DNA of 24,550 nucleotides from Setomelanomma holmii (Eukaryota > Ascomycota > Dothideomycetes > Pleosporales > Phaeosphaeriaceae): contig ML978375.1 in the NCBI GenBank assembly GCA_010015745.1, positions 1 through 24,550 of the forward strand. The letters run 5' to 3'. The position numbers and the translations under genes are program-made. This document shows positions 1 through 9,226 of this stretch, in pieces (position 1 is the stretch's first letter; each line of letters begins with the position of its first letter). The notes beneath the pieces are model-generated. The model saw only the letters and a program-made list of their open reading frames with translations. It was not told the DNA's origin and did not search any database.

Positions 1-528
1 AGGTCTTCAAGAACCTGTCTTGCGTATTATGTACAAGACTAGAGAGCGCTTAGCTAATGCGCCACACATCTACACAGCCACACAGCCACAGATCTAGTGT
101 CTGCAGCGATAGATTACCGCTAAGCTACTTTAAGGTCGGTGTGCGGGGTCTCTTCATCAGGCACTTCTAGTAGGCAGACTTGGACTTAGCACAACAGCAC
201 AATAGCCTCTCGAGCTCAATCTCAGTCCTCGGAATAGGATAATAATATAACAAGCTGTAAGTTAATAGACTTTTAAGGAAGATGCATAAGCTTTCTCTGC
301 ACAAACTACCAGCCAAAGCTAGGTGGCCGCTTGACGCTTAGACTAGATTGTTGTATTGCGCAGTAAGCAGAACGTATTTCTAGAAGCCTTCAAGCGCGGA
401 TGAACTTTGCAGCTCTAGGCTGCTATCCCGAGAGTCTGCATACCTCTAGCCTGTTGTTGTGTTTATTGTGTTGGGGTGTGTCCGCGACGTCCCGCCACGC
501 AGGGTGTCCCGTTACGCAGGGACGGACG
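1..528. other. TA-rich left edge, no gene seen
   Basis: No credible coding region was seen on either strand. The open frames between about 400 and 830 on the plus strand are shadows of, or run into, the minus-strand gene at 529-987. The first 300 bases are rich in TA steps: the blocks 1-60 and 241-300 contain about six and eight TA dinucleotides, against roughly four expected. This would fit an old repeat decayed by C-to-T mutation (RIP), but no repeat partner lies in the window, so that reading is only a guess. Confidence 0.4.
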
Positions 529-987
529 TTACTCTCGTTCTTTACCCACATTCGCCGCCGGCCGCGGTTCCTGCACTCCAACCACAAGTCCAGGCCGCAT
601 TTTCCCGAACGCCATCTCCAAATCTCGCTCACGCTTCTGCACCTTGCGCTTCGTAGAGAACTTGGGGTACTGCCACACCACAAGATTGGCCAAGATGAAC
701 AGAGCTAGTAAGACAGTCCATACAATGAATGTGCTGTTGAAAAAGCGCCACGTGAAGTTATCCTTGTTTAGCGGAAGGTGCGAGTGCGGCATTGTGCTGT
801 TGGCGTGGCGGGGAAGGATTGGTGGAGGGTAGGGTAGTGTGTGGACTGTATCGTCAGTGTTGATATTGGTGGGATCGGTCATGTCGATGTTGTAGGGCAA
901 AGCTGATGCCGGGAAGGCAAGAGTTAAGAGTGCAACTGCTGTGAGCATGATCGGCATGAGTGCGATTATTGTGTGCATGACCGGCAT
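529..987 (-). CDS. Small type I single-pass membrane protein (152 aa)
   Basis: An intronless frame of 152 aa from an ATG at 987 to TAA at 529. Residues 1-29 look like a signal peptide: a hydrophobic core ends in ASA before LP. The lumenal or extracellular part (about 30-86) is Thr/Pro-rich and has three N-glycosylation sequons, at N63, N77 and N84. One membrane helix follows at about 87-105. The cytoplasmic tail is basic (STKRKVQKRERD) and carries a DLEM motif at 122-125, resembling motifs in the tails of three other small membrane proteins in this window. No catalytic domain was recognised and the function is unknown. The clean topology (signal, glycosylated stalk, helix, basic stop-transfer) supports a real gene, but an upstream exon cannot be excluded. 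Confidence 0.68.
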   Translation of the reverse strand: MPVMHTIIALMPIMLTAVALLTLAFPASALPYNIDMTDPTNINTDDTVHTLPYPPPILPRHANSTMPHSHLPLNKDNFTWRFFNSTFIVWTVLLALFILANLVVWQYPKFSTKRKVQKRERDLEMAFGKMRPGLVVGVQEPRPAANVGKERE

Positions 988-1577
988 GATTGTGTCTGGG
1001 TTTGTTGAAGATGAGCGGGAGAGGCATTGAACATAAACTTATTAGGCTTGCATCAACGTACATTGTGAGCTGAATTGTGAGATTTGCGAAGCTTGTGAAT
1101 CTACAATGCTACGGCATGGTCACTAATTTCGGTATTCACTTCAAAGTGAGCACGTGAATGAGCTTGGATTTGGTGCCACTGCCAATAGTCCGCATGAAAC
1201 GCTGCGATAGGTTTTCGAGTGAAGTAATGACTCCTGGAGTAATAGAATCCTTTTGCCAAAACCTCATCACCGCAATATCCATGCTTTACCTGCTGCGTGA
1301 GGCCATTTGAATGAAACAGACACTGGATATTCATCCTACACTCACCATGCGTAGATCTTCACTTTCGACTTACTGCAATCTACATGGGTTGACATCTACC
1401 CAGTTGGCCAGGTATCATCTCTCCCAGAGGCTTGATCAGGGTTCTATAACTTTGTCCTAAACCTCACATATATTTATCTTCATAAATTCAACACCAGAGT
1501 AACTCAAGAGGTAAATGTGTCTAACATGATCCATTCCAGCTTCCTCTTATTCTCACAAATCGTCATCATCCGAACGC
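988..1577. other. Intergenic, no gene seen
   Basis: This stretch lies between two minus-strand membrane-protein genes. A 77-codon minus frame (1101-1334) has no recognisable domain, signal peptide or helix, and is treated as chance. The part near 988-1050 probably holds the promoter of the gene at 529-987. No repeat or RNA gene was seen. Confidence 0.5.
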
Positions 1578-2057
1578 TCAAAGCCGCGAACAACTTCGCG
1601 CTTTCCGCACGTGAACGTTCACCTTGCCCCCGTTACCTACACTACCAAGATCCCCATACAGCACCTTCTTCACCCCCTTAATTGCCCGATGTTCCCCAAA
1701 CCCTTTCACACGAAACGTCTCACCTGCACGAAGTGGCAACACACGCTGCGGTCCACACGGTGTAAACAATCCACCCAACTCAACATCGTTCATCTTTACC
1801 TTGACCTTACCTTTAGCCAGGCGCCGACGTCGCAGCCGTAGTGCGATAAAACCAGCTGTTAAGAGTAAACAAGCAAGCAGCGCCGTAGCTGCGAGGCCAA
1901 TGGCAAGACCAAGGCGTCCGTGGACAGATTTCGGTGATTCAGAGCGCGCCTTGTGTTCGGACATTGTCATATTATCATGATCGAGATATAACATAGTATG
2001 AGCACGCCCAGAAATGTTCATGTCGAGGCGTGGCACGATCGTCGAGTACGGTACCAT
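1578..2057 (-). CDS. Small single-pass membrane protein (159 aa from first ATG), 5' end uncertain
   Basis: From the first ATG of the frame (2057) to the stop at 1578 it encodes 159 aa. The N-terminal part carries sequons at N14 and N29, followed by one membrane helix at about 49-73. Four arginines (RLRRRRLAKGK) act as a stop-transfer. The tail has a DVEL motif at 91-94 and then a basic region without a known domain. The frame is open upstream to a TAG at 2238-2240 with no ATG, and that extension contains a hydrophobic run (FIAAVVLV, around 2126-2100) that could belong to a signal sequence. The true gene may therefore start on an upstream exon. The topology matches the neighbour at 529-987. 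No function is recognised. Confidence 0.55.
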   Translation of the reverse strand: MVPYSTIVPRLDMNISGRAHTMLYLDHDNMTMSEHKARSESPKSVHGRLGLAIGLAATALLACLLLTAGFIALRLRRRRLAKGKVKVKMNDVELGGLFTPCGPQRVLPLRAGETFRVKGFGEHRAIKGVKKVLYGDLGSVGNGGKVNVHVRKARSCSRL

Positions 2058-2496
2058 TAGGGGTGACTTGGGAATACTTGCTATTTTCGCAAGGGGATCG
2101 ACAAGAACGACAGCTGCAATAAACACAGTCCGGAAATATGTGCTCTGCCACTTGGGATTATTGTGCTGTTTGTAGTCCAGGCCAGTGCGTGGAAGAGGAG
2201 AGAATGGTTGACGGTAAGGATATCGTGACCTGGATACCTAGTGTTGTGAACATACTTTACCAGCATTCGGACACAATGTGGCTTCAGGAACTGTGTTAGT
2301 AAGTTGGTGCTGCGAAGCATCGTAATCAAGCAATGTCGACACAGCCTCCTGGCGTAACAGCTGCTGGACTCGATACTATGTGGGTCTCGATTGCTCAGCG
2401 TTAACCTCGTTGATCATTCTCATCGTGTATCGTACGTCACCCAGCCATGCCGACGCCTCTTCCCTACACACATTCTGCCACTCCTCCAACCATCAC
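2058..2496. other. Intergenic / probable 5' region of the 1578-2057 gene
   Basis: The frame of the membrane-protein gene stays open from 2057 up to 2237 without an ATG, so part of this stretch may be coding through an upstream exon. A candidate acceptor is the CACTAG ending at 2238 on the minus strand. The remainder separates it from the 3' end of the glycolipid-transfer gene. Overlapping frames here look like chance. Confidence 0.35.
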
Positions 2497-3268
2497 CTAC
2501 CACTTCGCCTCTTTTCTCGCCAAGAACTCATTCAGCACACTAATATCCTTCTCCACACCAACCAACCATTTATCCAACTCTGTCTGCACCTTCGCGTCAT
2601 CGTCACCTAGCTTCTTGTAAAAGTCTTTCCTGTATGGTGTCGCACTCATGGCAGCGCTAAAGATGGGCTTCACGATGAACGAGTGGTGTGGCTTGAGCGT
2701 CTTGCCATAGGCCTCGCGGAACGAGTCGGCGAGTTCTTTGGTCGAGTTGGAGAGGTTGTGGCGGAGGGCTTGGGCGGTGAAGTCGAGGCCACTAACAATG
2801 ATCATTAGACAAAGGCAACAATGTGAGGGCTGTAGAGATACGTACCGGTTCAGCCATAGCAGACCTTCAGTGGCAGTGTGCTTCTTCTCCTTGAGCTCAT
2901 TGAGGACAAGGTCTTGGAGAGTCTCTGAGAGAGTTGGTGCGGCGAGCTGTCGGTCGCGGATTTTCTGCACATTGTTAGTTGTGAACAAAAGGATGATTGT
3001 GTCACGTATGCTTCATACCTTGATATTGCCAATCATGTCGTTCTTGACAGGCTTGAAAGCAGCAGAGCCCAGGACATCTATCGTTGTCAGTGAGAATCAT
3101 GGTGATATTGTCTGTCAACGCACCAAACAGTGTGGTCAAGCTCTCGGCAGCTTCCAGGAACTCAGTCGTCGAGATGGCATTGTCCTTGGAAGCATCGACT
3201 GGAACATCTACGAAGCTTTTCTTCAAGGTTTGGAAGAAGGTACCGCCGGGAGGATATGCTGCCGCCAT
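2497..3268 (-). CDS. het-c2: Glycolipid transfer protein, HET-C2 type (4 exons, 205 aa)
   Basis: This is a cytosolic GLTP-fold protein that binds a glycosphingolipid and moves it between membranes. Splicing rebuilds a complete family member. Exons are 3268-3124, 3077-3019, 2964-2846 and 2791-2497. The introns (46, 54 and 54 nt) are GT..AG, and the first two contain CTGAC and CTAAC branch sites. The joined frame is 205 aa, close to the roughly 208 aa of Podospora HET-C2. Headgroup-site residues appear at the family spacing: D62, N66 and K69 in NDMIGNIKKI, W105 in LLWLNRGLDF, and H143/H144 before SFIVKPIF. In Podospora, het-c2 alleles act in vegetative incompatibility, but nothing in this sequence shows that role. 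The gene diverges from the dehydrogenase at 3615 across a 346-base shared promoter region. Confidence 0.93.
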
Positions 3269-3614
3269 TGTGTTTGTAGTTTGTGTATTGAGGTCTAGGG
3301 TGGGAGGATCAAGATGTTAAGCTTCAGGAACAGCAACGGTGGTGCTGGCTAGGCGGTGTGGTTCAACACGCGTTGGAGGTGGGGCACGTAGCTATTAGCG
3401 CGGGGTAGGTGCGACCATGCAGGCGCCACCAGGGTCTGGAAGGGGTAACCAGAGCTACGACCAAAGGAGATATCGAGCTCAATGGCGGCATGGATACGTC
3501 CGGCATCGCGGGCAAAGAATGTCCGCCGGGGTTTGATCACCAAATGTCTGTTACATACGTAGAATGAAGGACACGATCTTGTGATCAACTCAGACTCTCT
3601 TCTGATTCATCACA
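3269..3614. promoter_or_regulatory. Divergent promoter region between GLTP and tartrate/malate dehydrogenase genes
   Basis: These 346 bases separate two start codons that point away from each other (3268 minus, 3615 plus), so both promoters must lie here or overlap. No clear TATA box was identified. A 79-codon minus frame (3349-3588) shows no recognisable protein feature and is not called. Confidence 0.5.
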
Positions 3615-4845
3615 ATGCCCTCCCACATCCGCGAGATCGGGCCAAAAACGCACCGCATCGCCTGCATTCCCGGCGACGGTATCGGCGTCGACATAACCGA
3701 AGCCGCGATCCAAGTCCTCAACGCCCTCGCCAAGTGCTCCGGCGACTTCGAATTCGAATTCACTACCTTTGACTGGAGTTCCAGAAAGTATCTGGAACGA
3801 GGATGGTAGGCAAATCCCAATGTACGAAATGCGTGTGAGACATACACTGACTTCGTACACCAATCGTTAGGTACATGCCACCCGATGGTCTGGAACAACT
3901 CAAGAAGTTCGACGCAATTTACTTCGGGGCCGTGGGCTGGCCAGATGTACCAGACCACATATCCCTCTGGGGGCTCATCCTGCCAATTCGTAAAGCCTTG
4001 AACCAGTATGTCAATGTGCGCCCAACGAGAATCCTTGAGGGGACCAAGAGTCCACTGGAAGGTTATAAGCGGGAGGATCTGGATTGGATGATCATCCGGG
4101 AAAACAGCGAGGGTGAGTATTCTGGACAAGGTGGGACGTCGCATGAAGATTCGCCGCATGCTGTTGCGACGGAAGTCAGTATTGTAAGTAATGATGTCCT
4201 GTGTTGTGTTGTATTCAAAAGACGGCCGCTAACATGCAATAGTTCACCCGAGTGGGCATTGATCGTATAATGCGCTTCGCCTTCGAAACCGCGCGGTCTC
4301 GGCCAAGAAAGAAGCTCACGATGGTGACCAAGTCGAATGCCCAGAGACACGGGATGGTGTTGTGGGACAAGGTGTTCTACGAGGTAGCCAAAGAGTACTC
4401 GGACGTGGAGATCGATAAAATGCTCGTCGACGCCATGACTGTTCGCATGGTCCTCAATCCAAAATCGTTGGACACTATAGTTGCAACGAATTTGCATGCC
4501 GATATCCTTTCTGATCTGGCAGCCGCACTATCAGGCTCGATTGGTATTGCTCCTTCGTCGAATCTCGATCCGACGAGAGCGAATCCGAGCATGTTTGAAC
4601 CTATTCATGGCTCTGCGCCAGACATTGCCGGTAAGGGTATCGCGAATCCCGTAGGTGCGTTTTGGAGTGCCGCTGAGATGGTTCGCTGGGTTGGCGAGGA
4701 GAAGGCTGCGGATGTGTTGATGAAGGTGATTGAGAATGTGACGGCGAGAGGCGTCAAGACGAAGGATCTGGGCGGCAGTGAGAACACTAAGGGTGTGACG
4801 GACGCCATAGCTCGGGAGATCGAGACGTTGTTTGGACAGTCCTGA
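3615..4845 (+). CDS. Tartrate/D-malate dehydrogenase (decarboxylating), 3 exons, 368 aa
   Basis: A member of the isocitrate/isopropylmalate dehydrogenase superfamily, closest by motifs to bacterial tartrate dehydrogenase TtuC and D-malate dehydrogenase DmlA, which oxidise and decarboxylate tartrate or D-malate with NAD and Mn/Mg. Exons are 3615-3805, 3871-4183 and 4243-4845; introns are 65 and 59 nt, GT..AG, with CTGAC and CTAAC branch sites. The joined frame is 368 aa, the usual length. Visible motifs include IPGDGIGVDIT near the N-terminus, substrate-site arginines R104, R114 and R140 (LWGLILPIRK, NVRP, RENSEGEYS), K188, metal-binding D221, D245 and D249 (NLHADILSDL), and the FEPIHGSAPDIAG loop. 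The VGWPDVPDHISLWG segment points to the tartrate/malate group rather than IDH or LeuB. No transit peptide is evident, so it is probably cytosolic. Exact substrate is uncertain. Confidence 0.92.
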
Positions 4846-4964
4846 AGTGCGTCAACATACTAGTAATGACCACAGACCTCGCATATGTACCTGTGATCGT
4901 TTCATACTCTTGTCGCACCCCATAGCATTTCCAAGATCGTGCATACTGCAGGTCCCGGGTCGAT

Positions 4965-5828
4965 TCATTCCAAGAACACGTCCGGAACCACAGCCTTTCC
5001 CTCAACAACCCGACTCCCCAACTTCTTATCCCTCTCACTCCTTTCATCCCCAACCTTCAAAAATTGCGTCCACCCTCGCCAAATCAGCACAGCCTTACCT
5101 TCAATCAAGCTCTTGCTGATTGGCCCACTCTCCCTACTATCCAGACTATTCCTCGCATTATCGCCCTCAAGCCACACATGCCCATACGGCACCACAACCT
5201 TGCCCACCTCTTCTCTCCCAGCCAGGATCGAATCCTCATCCTGATCCGGCAGTCCGTCCGGAAACCCTACTAACCTCCGTCTCGCCAGCATCCCAGCATC
5301 ATGCGCATATCCTCTATACGGGTACACTGTATCTCCCTCAAGCGCAATGACCCGCTTGATACCCGCTTCCTCGGGCTTATGCGATTTCCAAAACGTAACC
5401 ACGTCGCCTCTTTGTATTTCTAGCGGATCAGGCTTCCTGTCCTCGGTCGCGCTCTTTGGCTTCGCGGCTTTGACGACCAGGGGGCGTATTACCAGCCAAT
5501 CTTTCTTGCCGGTCTCGTGGACAGTGGGATTGATTGTGGGTGCCATGGATGCGCCTTGGATGGGCGTCAGGAAGACGAAGTGATCACGGACCCAGATCAA
5601 GGCGCACCCTGTCATGAGAATGTTGAAGGTCCAGCGCGCGTTGAAGCGCAGGTTGGAATCTTGACGCCATGACTTGCGGGGTTCTGGTTGCGGAGGTGCT
5701 GTGGTACGCGAAGCTTGAGGATTTGGCGGGGTTCTGGTGGCTGGTCTGGCGTTCGGAGGTGGCGCAGCTCGAACTTTGACAATTGGCGCAGTCTTGGTTG
5801 GTATGGCTATTCGAGGTTTGGGAGGCAT
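4965..5828 (-). CDS. IMP2: Mitochondrial inner membrane protease subunit 2 (signal peptidase S26), 287 aa
   Basis: A serine/lysine signal peptidase that cleaves sorting signals of proteins delivered to the mitochondrial intermembrane space, working with Imp1 in the inner membrane. The frame is intronless, from ATG at 5828. Residues 1-55 are a proline/alanine-rich, basic extension. A membrane helix follows at about 66-85. The catalytic serine is S94 in QGASMAPTINP, and the general-base lysine is K158 in GIKRVIALEGDTV, preceded by RGDVVTFW. The third family box reads GHVWLEGDNARNSLDSRESGPIS. That box with NARNSLDSR marks IMP2 rather than IMP1. The protein is longer than yeast Imp2 (about 177 aa), because of the N-terminal extension and an insert around 105-135. 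It converges with the dehydrogenase at 3615-4845, leaving only 119 bases between stop codons. Confidence 0.92.
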   Translation of the reverse strand: MPPKPRIAIPTKTAPIVKVRAAPPPNARPATRTPPNPQASRTTAPPQPEPRKSWRQDSNLRFNARWTFNILMTGCALIWVRDHFVFLTPIQGASMAPTINPTVHETGKKDWLVIRPLVVKAAKPKSATEDRKPDPLEIQRGDVVTFWKSHKPEEAGIKRVIALEGDTVYPYRGYAHDAGMLARRRLVGFPDGLPDQDEDSILAGREEVGKVVVPYGHVWLEGDNARNSLDSRESGPISKSLIEGKAVLIWRGWTQFLKVGDERSERDKKLGSRVVEGKAVVPDVFLE

Positions 5829-6274
5829 CAAGAGTTTTTGCTACCGTGGCGCGTTCCAGTTGCGGATTGTAGAGGTCGAGACTTGAGCTTGAAGCTCGAC
5901 GCGAAACTAGCTTGGATGATCTCAGGTCAAATGCGCTATCACGTGGAGACACCACACATCTGATTAGATGTAGCGATGCATTGTCTTGGTAAACTTCTCA
6001 ACATTGATCATTAGGCTTCTGTCCGCCTCAGTGCGGGAATAAATGCTTATAGACATAAAAAGCGTTCCGATAAATCGCCACTTGGACTTTTCTCTGCTGG
6101 TCAAAAAATGATCCTCGAGAACATTGTATCCGTGTGGGATGTGTAGCAAGATGTGATGAGGTAATCGCATAGTTCAAGATAAATGGCGGCCTATGGTACA
6201 ATGATGGTATATATCCACAGTATGCAAACGCTACCGTCCTGTCATCCCGATGCTCATAATTCAATAACTCAGAT
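5829..6274. other. Intergenic: IMP2 5' region and IDH2 3' region
   Basis: Both flanking genes are on the minus strand, so this holds the IMP2 promoter and the IDH2 3' untranslated region. A chance frame overlaps the end of IDH2 because its last intron can be read through; the retained-intron version is not the real protein. No other feature was seen. Confidence 0.55.
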
Positions 6275-7575
6275 CTATTTGAGGGCCTTGATGACAGCGT
6301 CGGCGTATTCGTAGGTCTTAGCCTTGCCACCGAGATCGCCGGTAATGGTCTGTCATCTATTAGTCTAAAATCTACAGAAGGAAACAGACAACCACATACC
6401 TTGCCCTCAGCAAGGACCTTGAAGATGGCCTGCTCAATGTTGGCGGCTTCCGAGTTCAGGCCCATATGTCGCAGCATCATGATGGAGCTGAGAAGGAGCG
6501 CAGTGGGGTTGGCGAGCTGCTTGCCGGCAATATCAGGTGCAGATCCGTGGACAGCCTCGAAGATGGAGCACTCGTCACCAATGTTGCCAGAAGGAGTCAG
6601 ACCAAGACCACCGATGAGACCAGCACACAGATCGGACAAGATGTCTCCGTACAAGTTGGGCATGACGAGGACCTTGTCGTTGTATGGTGTTGGGTCTGTG
6701 ACCATCTTCAGGCAGGTGTTGTCCAGCAACTCGGCGTCAAATTCGATGTCAGGGAATTCCTTGGACAGCTCGCGGGCGGTGCTGAGGAAGAGACCGTCGG
6801 ACATCTTCATGATGGTGGCCTTGTGCACAGCGCGGACCTTCTTCCTGCCAATATCGCGAGCGTGCTGGAAAGCGTATCGCAGGACACGCTCAGATGCTTC
6901 GCGGGTGATAAGCTTGATGCTCTGGACGACACCGTCCACAACAACGTGCTCAATGCCAGAGTACTCTCCCTCGGTGTTCTCTCGAATCAGGACGGTGTCA
7001 ACGCCATCGTAGGGTGTCTTGTAGCCTTGGATGGATCTGCAAGGACGAACGTTGGCGAAGAGGTTGAAGGTTCGGCGGAGTGTCAAGTTGAGGGAGACGT
7101 GACCCTTGCCAATGGGTGTCGCGAGTGGGCCCTTGAGTGCGACGAGGTTCTTGGTAACGCTGTTGATGGCTTCATCGGGAATGACCGTCTTGCCGTCTTC
7201 GTTTAGGCGTGGTGTGACGTCGACCGACTCCCACTTGATTGGGACGTTGGCTGCCGAGTAGATGTCCTTGACTGACTGCGCAATCTCGGGGCCAATGCCG
7301 TCGCCCTCAATGAGGGTAACGCTGTACTTTCCGTCGTTGCCCTTGGTGCCCTTGAACTTGGCCACCTCCTCGGCGTAGGTGCGTATCGAACCCTGCTGTA
7401 CATCAGCGGACACACTCTACCTGCCCGAGTCCCTTCGAAGCTGCTGCGACACTGCTGCGGGCCCGGTGCGGCATTGGAAGCTCACCTGCGATAGCGCGGG
7501 CGCCCATCTCGAAGCGCGGGAAGCCTGGCGAAGGCATTGCCGCGAGGGCGCGGCGAAGGTGCGAGCAGCCAACAT
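6275..7575 (-). CDS. idh2: NAD-isocitrate dehydrogenase catalytic subunit IDH2, mitochondrial (3 exons, 385 aa)
   Basis: This is the matrix TCA-cycle enzyme subunit that oxidatively decarboxylates isocitrate to 2-oxoglutarate. Exons are 7575-7486, 7392-6400 and 6349-6275; introns are 93 and 50 nt, both GT..AG in phase 0. Exon 1 encodes exactly 30 residues rich in Arg/Ala/Ser with no acidic residue, a typical mitochondrial presequence. Substrate residues S130, N132, R136 and R146 (HVSLNLTLRRTFNLFANVRP) follow the spacing of the E. coli enzyme. NLYGDILSD supplies metal ligands, and FEAVHGSAPDIAG contacts NAD. Intact catalytic residues and the ANVRPCRSIQG segment match yeast Idh2 rather than the regulatory Idh1, which has altered residues there. 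Exon 3 adds TITGDLGG through ALK. The in-frame ATG at 7413 lies inside intron 1 and is not the start. Confidence 0.94.
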
Positions 7576-8019
7576 TCTGAGTGTCAGAAAGTGCGGTAGC
7601 TACCCAATTGAAGCTACAGGCGGTGTTGTAGCTGGTCAAAGGCGGTGATGGCCGGAGGAGTGGGTGTTGCGCAAAGCTCGGAGGCAGAAAAAGCAAGCTC
7701 CACCTGCCACCGGCCGCGGGTATCACTGCCAAGGCTGCACCTTCCTTGTTCCTCCGTCATAGCATGAGGTTCTCTTGTGAGCCGCAGGGTCTGCTCCCAG
7801 AATTGCCGAGACAATCGTGAACTTGGGCAATCAATTGAATCATAGTCCAGATTTTGCAGAAGTGTTATTCGTAGTTTTCCATCATATCCTTGAAGCACTC
7901 CATAGACATAAAGTTTTCAGCCTTGCGCCAGTCTATGCTATTGGCCTCAGTAGTATTATCTTAACACTTGGAACAGTTTCGAGACTCTCGAGGGTCCTGA
8001 TGTAGGCTTGAAATTTCCC
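7576..8019. other. Intergenic: IDH2 promoter side
   Basis: This lies upstream of IDH2 and downstream of the membrane-protein gene at 8020-8526. Minus-strand frames through 7576-7898 have no domain and are judged untranslated leader or chance. No TATA box, repeat or RNA gene was recognised. Confidence 0.5.
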
Positions 8020-8526
8020 TCAGACTGGAAGCTGAGCTGATTGTGTCCTTGGCATCTCAGGCGTGTTTGGCCAGCTCGCTTGAGCTCTTGCTAAAGGCGG
8101 GCTGAACGCTGACGCAGGAGAGGCGGGACTGCGAAGCTCTGCGAAGTATATGTCCGCCGTCTTTGACTCGATCAATGTTGTTCGAGCTGTGCTCGGGGTC
8201 GCAGGCGTAAACCCTTTCCACAATCTTGCTTGCCGATAGTATCGGACTTCTGGTGACTGCCGTCTTCTCCAGCAGCGGTAGATCAAAAGTCCGGCTGTCA
8301 TCACAATCAAGATTCCGATGATCCCAGCTGCTGCTCCGATACCCATGATAGCCGGTGAGGAGAGATGAGATGTAGTTTGGGTGTGCTTGGGAGAGGGCAG
8401 CAGTATCGTAGGGGATGCACCTATCGCATGATCGCGTGTCGTTGGCGTTGGTGTTGCGGGTGCATGCAAGAGCGTCGCAGTGATCGAGTTGGTAAGATCA
8501 GCCGATTCTGTAGTGTTCATGTCCAT
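8020..8526 (-). CDS. Ser/Thr-rich single-pass membrane protein (168 aa)
   Basis: An intronless frame from ATG at 8526 to the stop at 8020. Residues 1-58 are rich in Thr, Ser and Pro, suitable for O-mannosylation. A membrane helix at about 59-82 (GIGAAAGIIGILIVMTAGLL) is followed by CWRRR as a stop-transfer. The tail is rich in Ser-Pro and Thr-Pro pairs (TPATPSTA, SPASPASA), which are possible proline-directed kinase sites. There is no cleavable signal peptide, so either the N-terminus is translocated by the helix itself or an upstream exon with a signal is missing. The architecture resembles a short fungal stress-sensor or Mid2-like surface protein without a cysteine-rich head. No function can be assigned. 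Confidence 0.6.
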   Translation of the reverse strand: MDMNTTESADLTNSITATLLHAPATPTPTTRDHAIGASPTILLPSPKHTQTTSHLSSPAIMGIGAAAGIIGILIVMTAGLLIYRCWRRRQSPEVRYYRQARLWKGFTPATPSTARTTLIESKTADIYFAELRSPASPASAFSPPLARAQASWPNTPEMPRTQSAQLPV

Positions 8527-9164
8527 GATTTACGTGAGCAATCCATCAATAGCAACTCTGCTTCAGAGGCTGGTAGGTAAGAGCACAGAATTGTGCGAAT
8601 GCAACACAAATATCTTTGTGTATGGGCTCGATGCCGTCCGTGGGTACGTTGATGCAGTGCTTTTGCAGGGTTGGAGGTGATCGCTTGAGGATCGCACTTG
8701 AGATACCTGCTGGGAGAATTGATATGTCCGGTGCGGCCAAGTATAGGGTGTCAGCCCAGAGTCTTGCATTTCTCGTGATACAACAAACTAAGCGCCGCCT
8801 TCGAAGGCTTTGTTTGCGCCATATACCTTGGTATGCATCCTGTCGAGGCGATTCGACAGATGTACAGCCCAGAGCGCTAAATAGGGCTGAGTATCCTTAA
8901 AACACTTCTATGACCACTAAAGCATCTACCAGTGTTATTGTATCTTCAAGTTAGCATTTGCAGCGTTCGTTATTGAATTCTTGTTTGAGATTTGAAGATA
9001 ATACAATCTCTGTATCCCTTATTTTTCCATGAAGAAGAACACATCACCTCCCGATATGGAGGCGGATGACAACATGTCTGTACCTGTGGTGTATATGGCG
9101 TATGTAGGCTGAGCGCTTGCGTATAATATCTCCGGCTTCTATTCGATCATCACAAGACTTTGCA

Positions 9165-9226
9165 GTTGGACCTGCAGCCAGTGGTAGCCTCGGCGGCTAC
9201 GACGCCACCAGCTATCTAGGTCCAGA
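9165..9226. repeat. Imperfect long inverted repeat / stem-loop
   Basis: Outer arms TGGACCT (9167-9173) and AGGTCCA (9218-9224) are perfect complements. They enclose inner arms GTAGCC (9184-9189) and GGCTAC (9195-9200) around a five-base loop. The bases between the arms pair only partly. It lies in a gene-free stretch. Role unknown; chance is possible. Confidence 0.35.

Noticed and set aside
5219..5240. Sequence resembling a tRNA B box (GGATCGAATCC)
   Set aside because: It lies inside the IMP2 coding region and no cloverleaf can be formed around it.
6466..7206. 246-codon plus-strand frame across IDH2
   Set aside because: It is antisense to IDH2 exon 2, whose protein is unmistakable; the antisense frame stays open because of codon bias.
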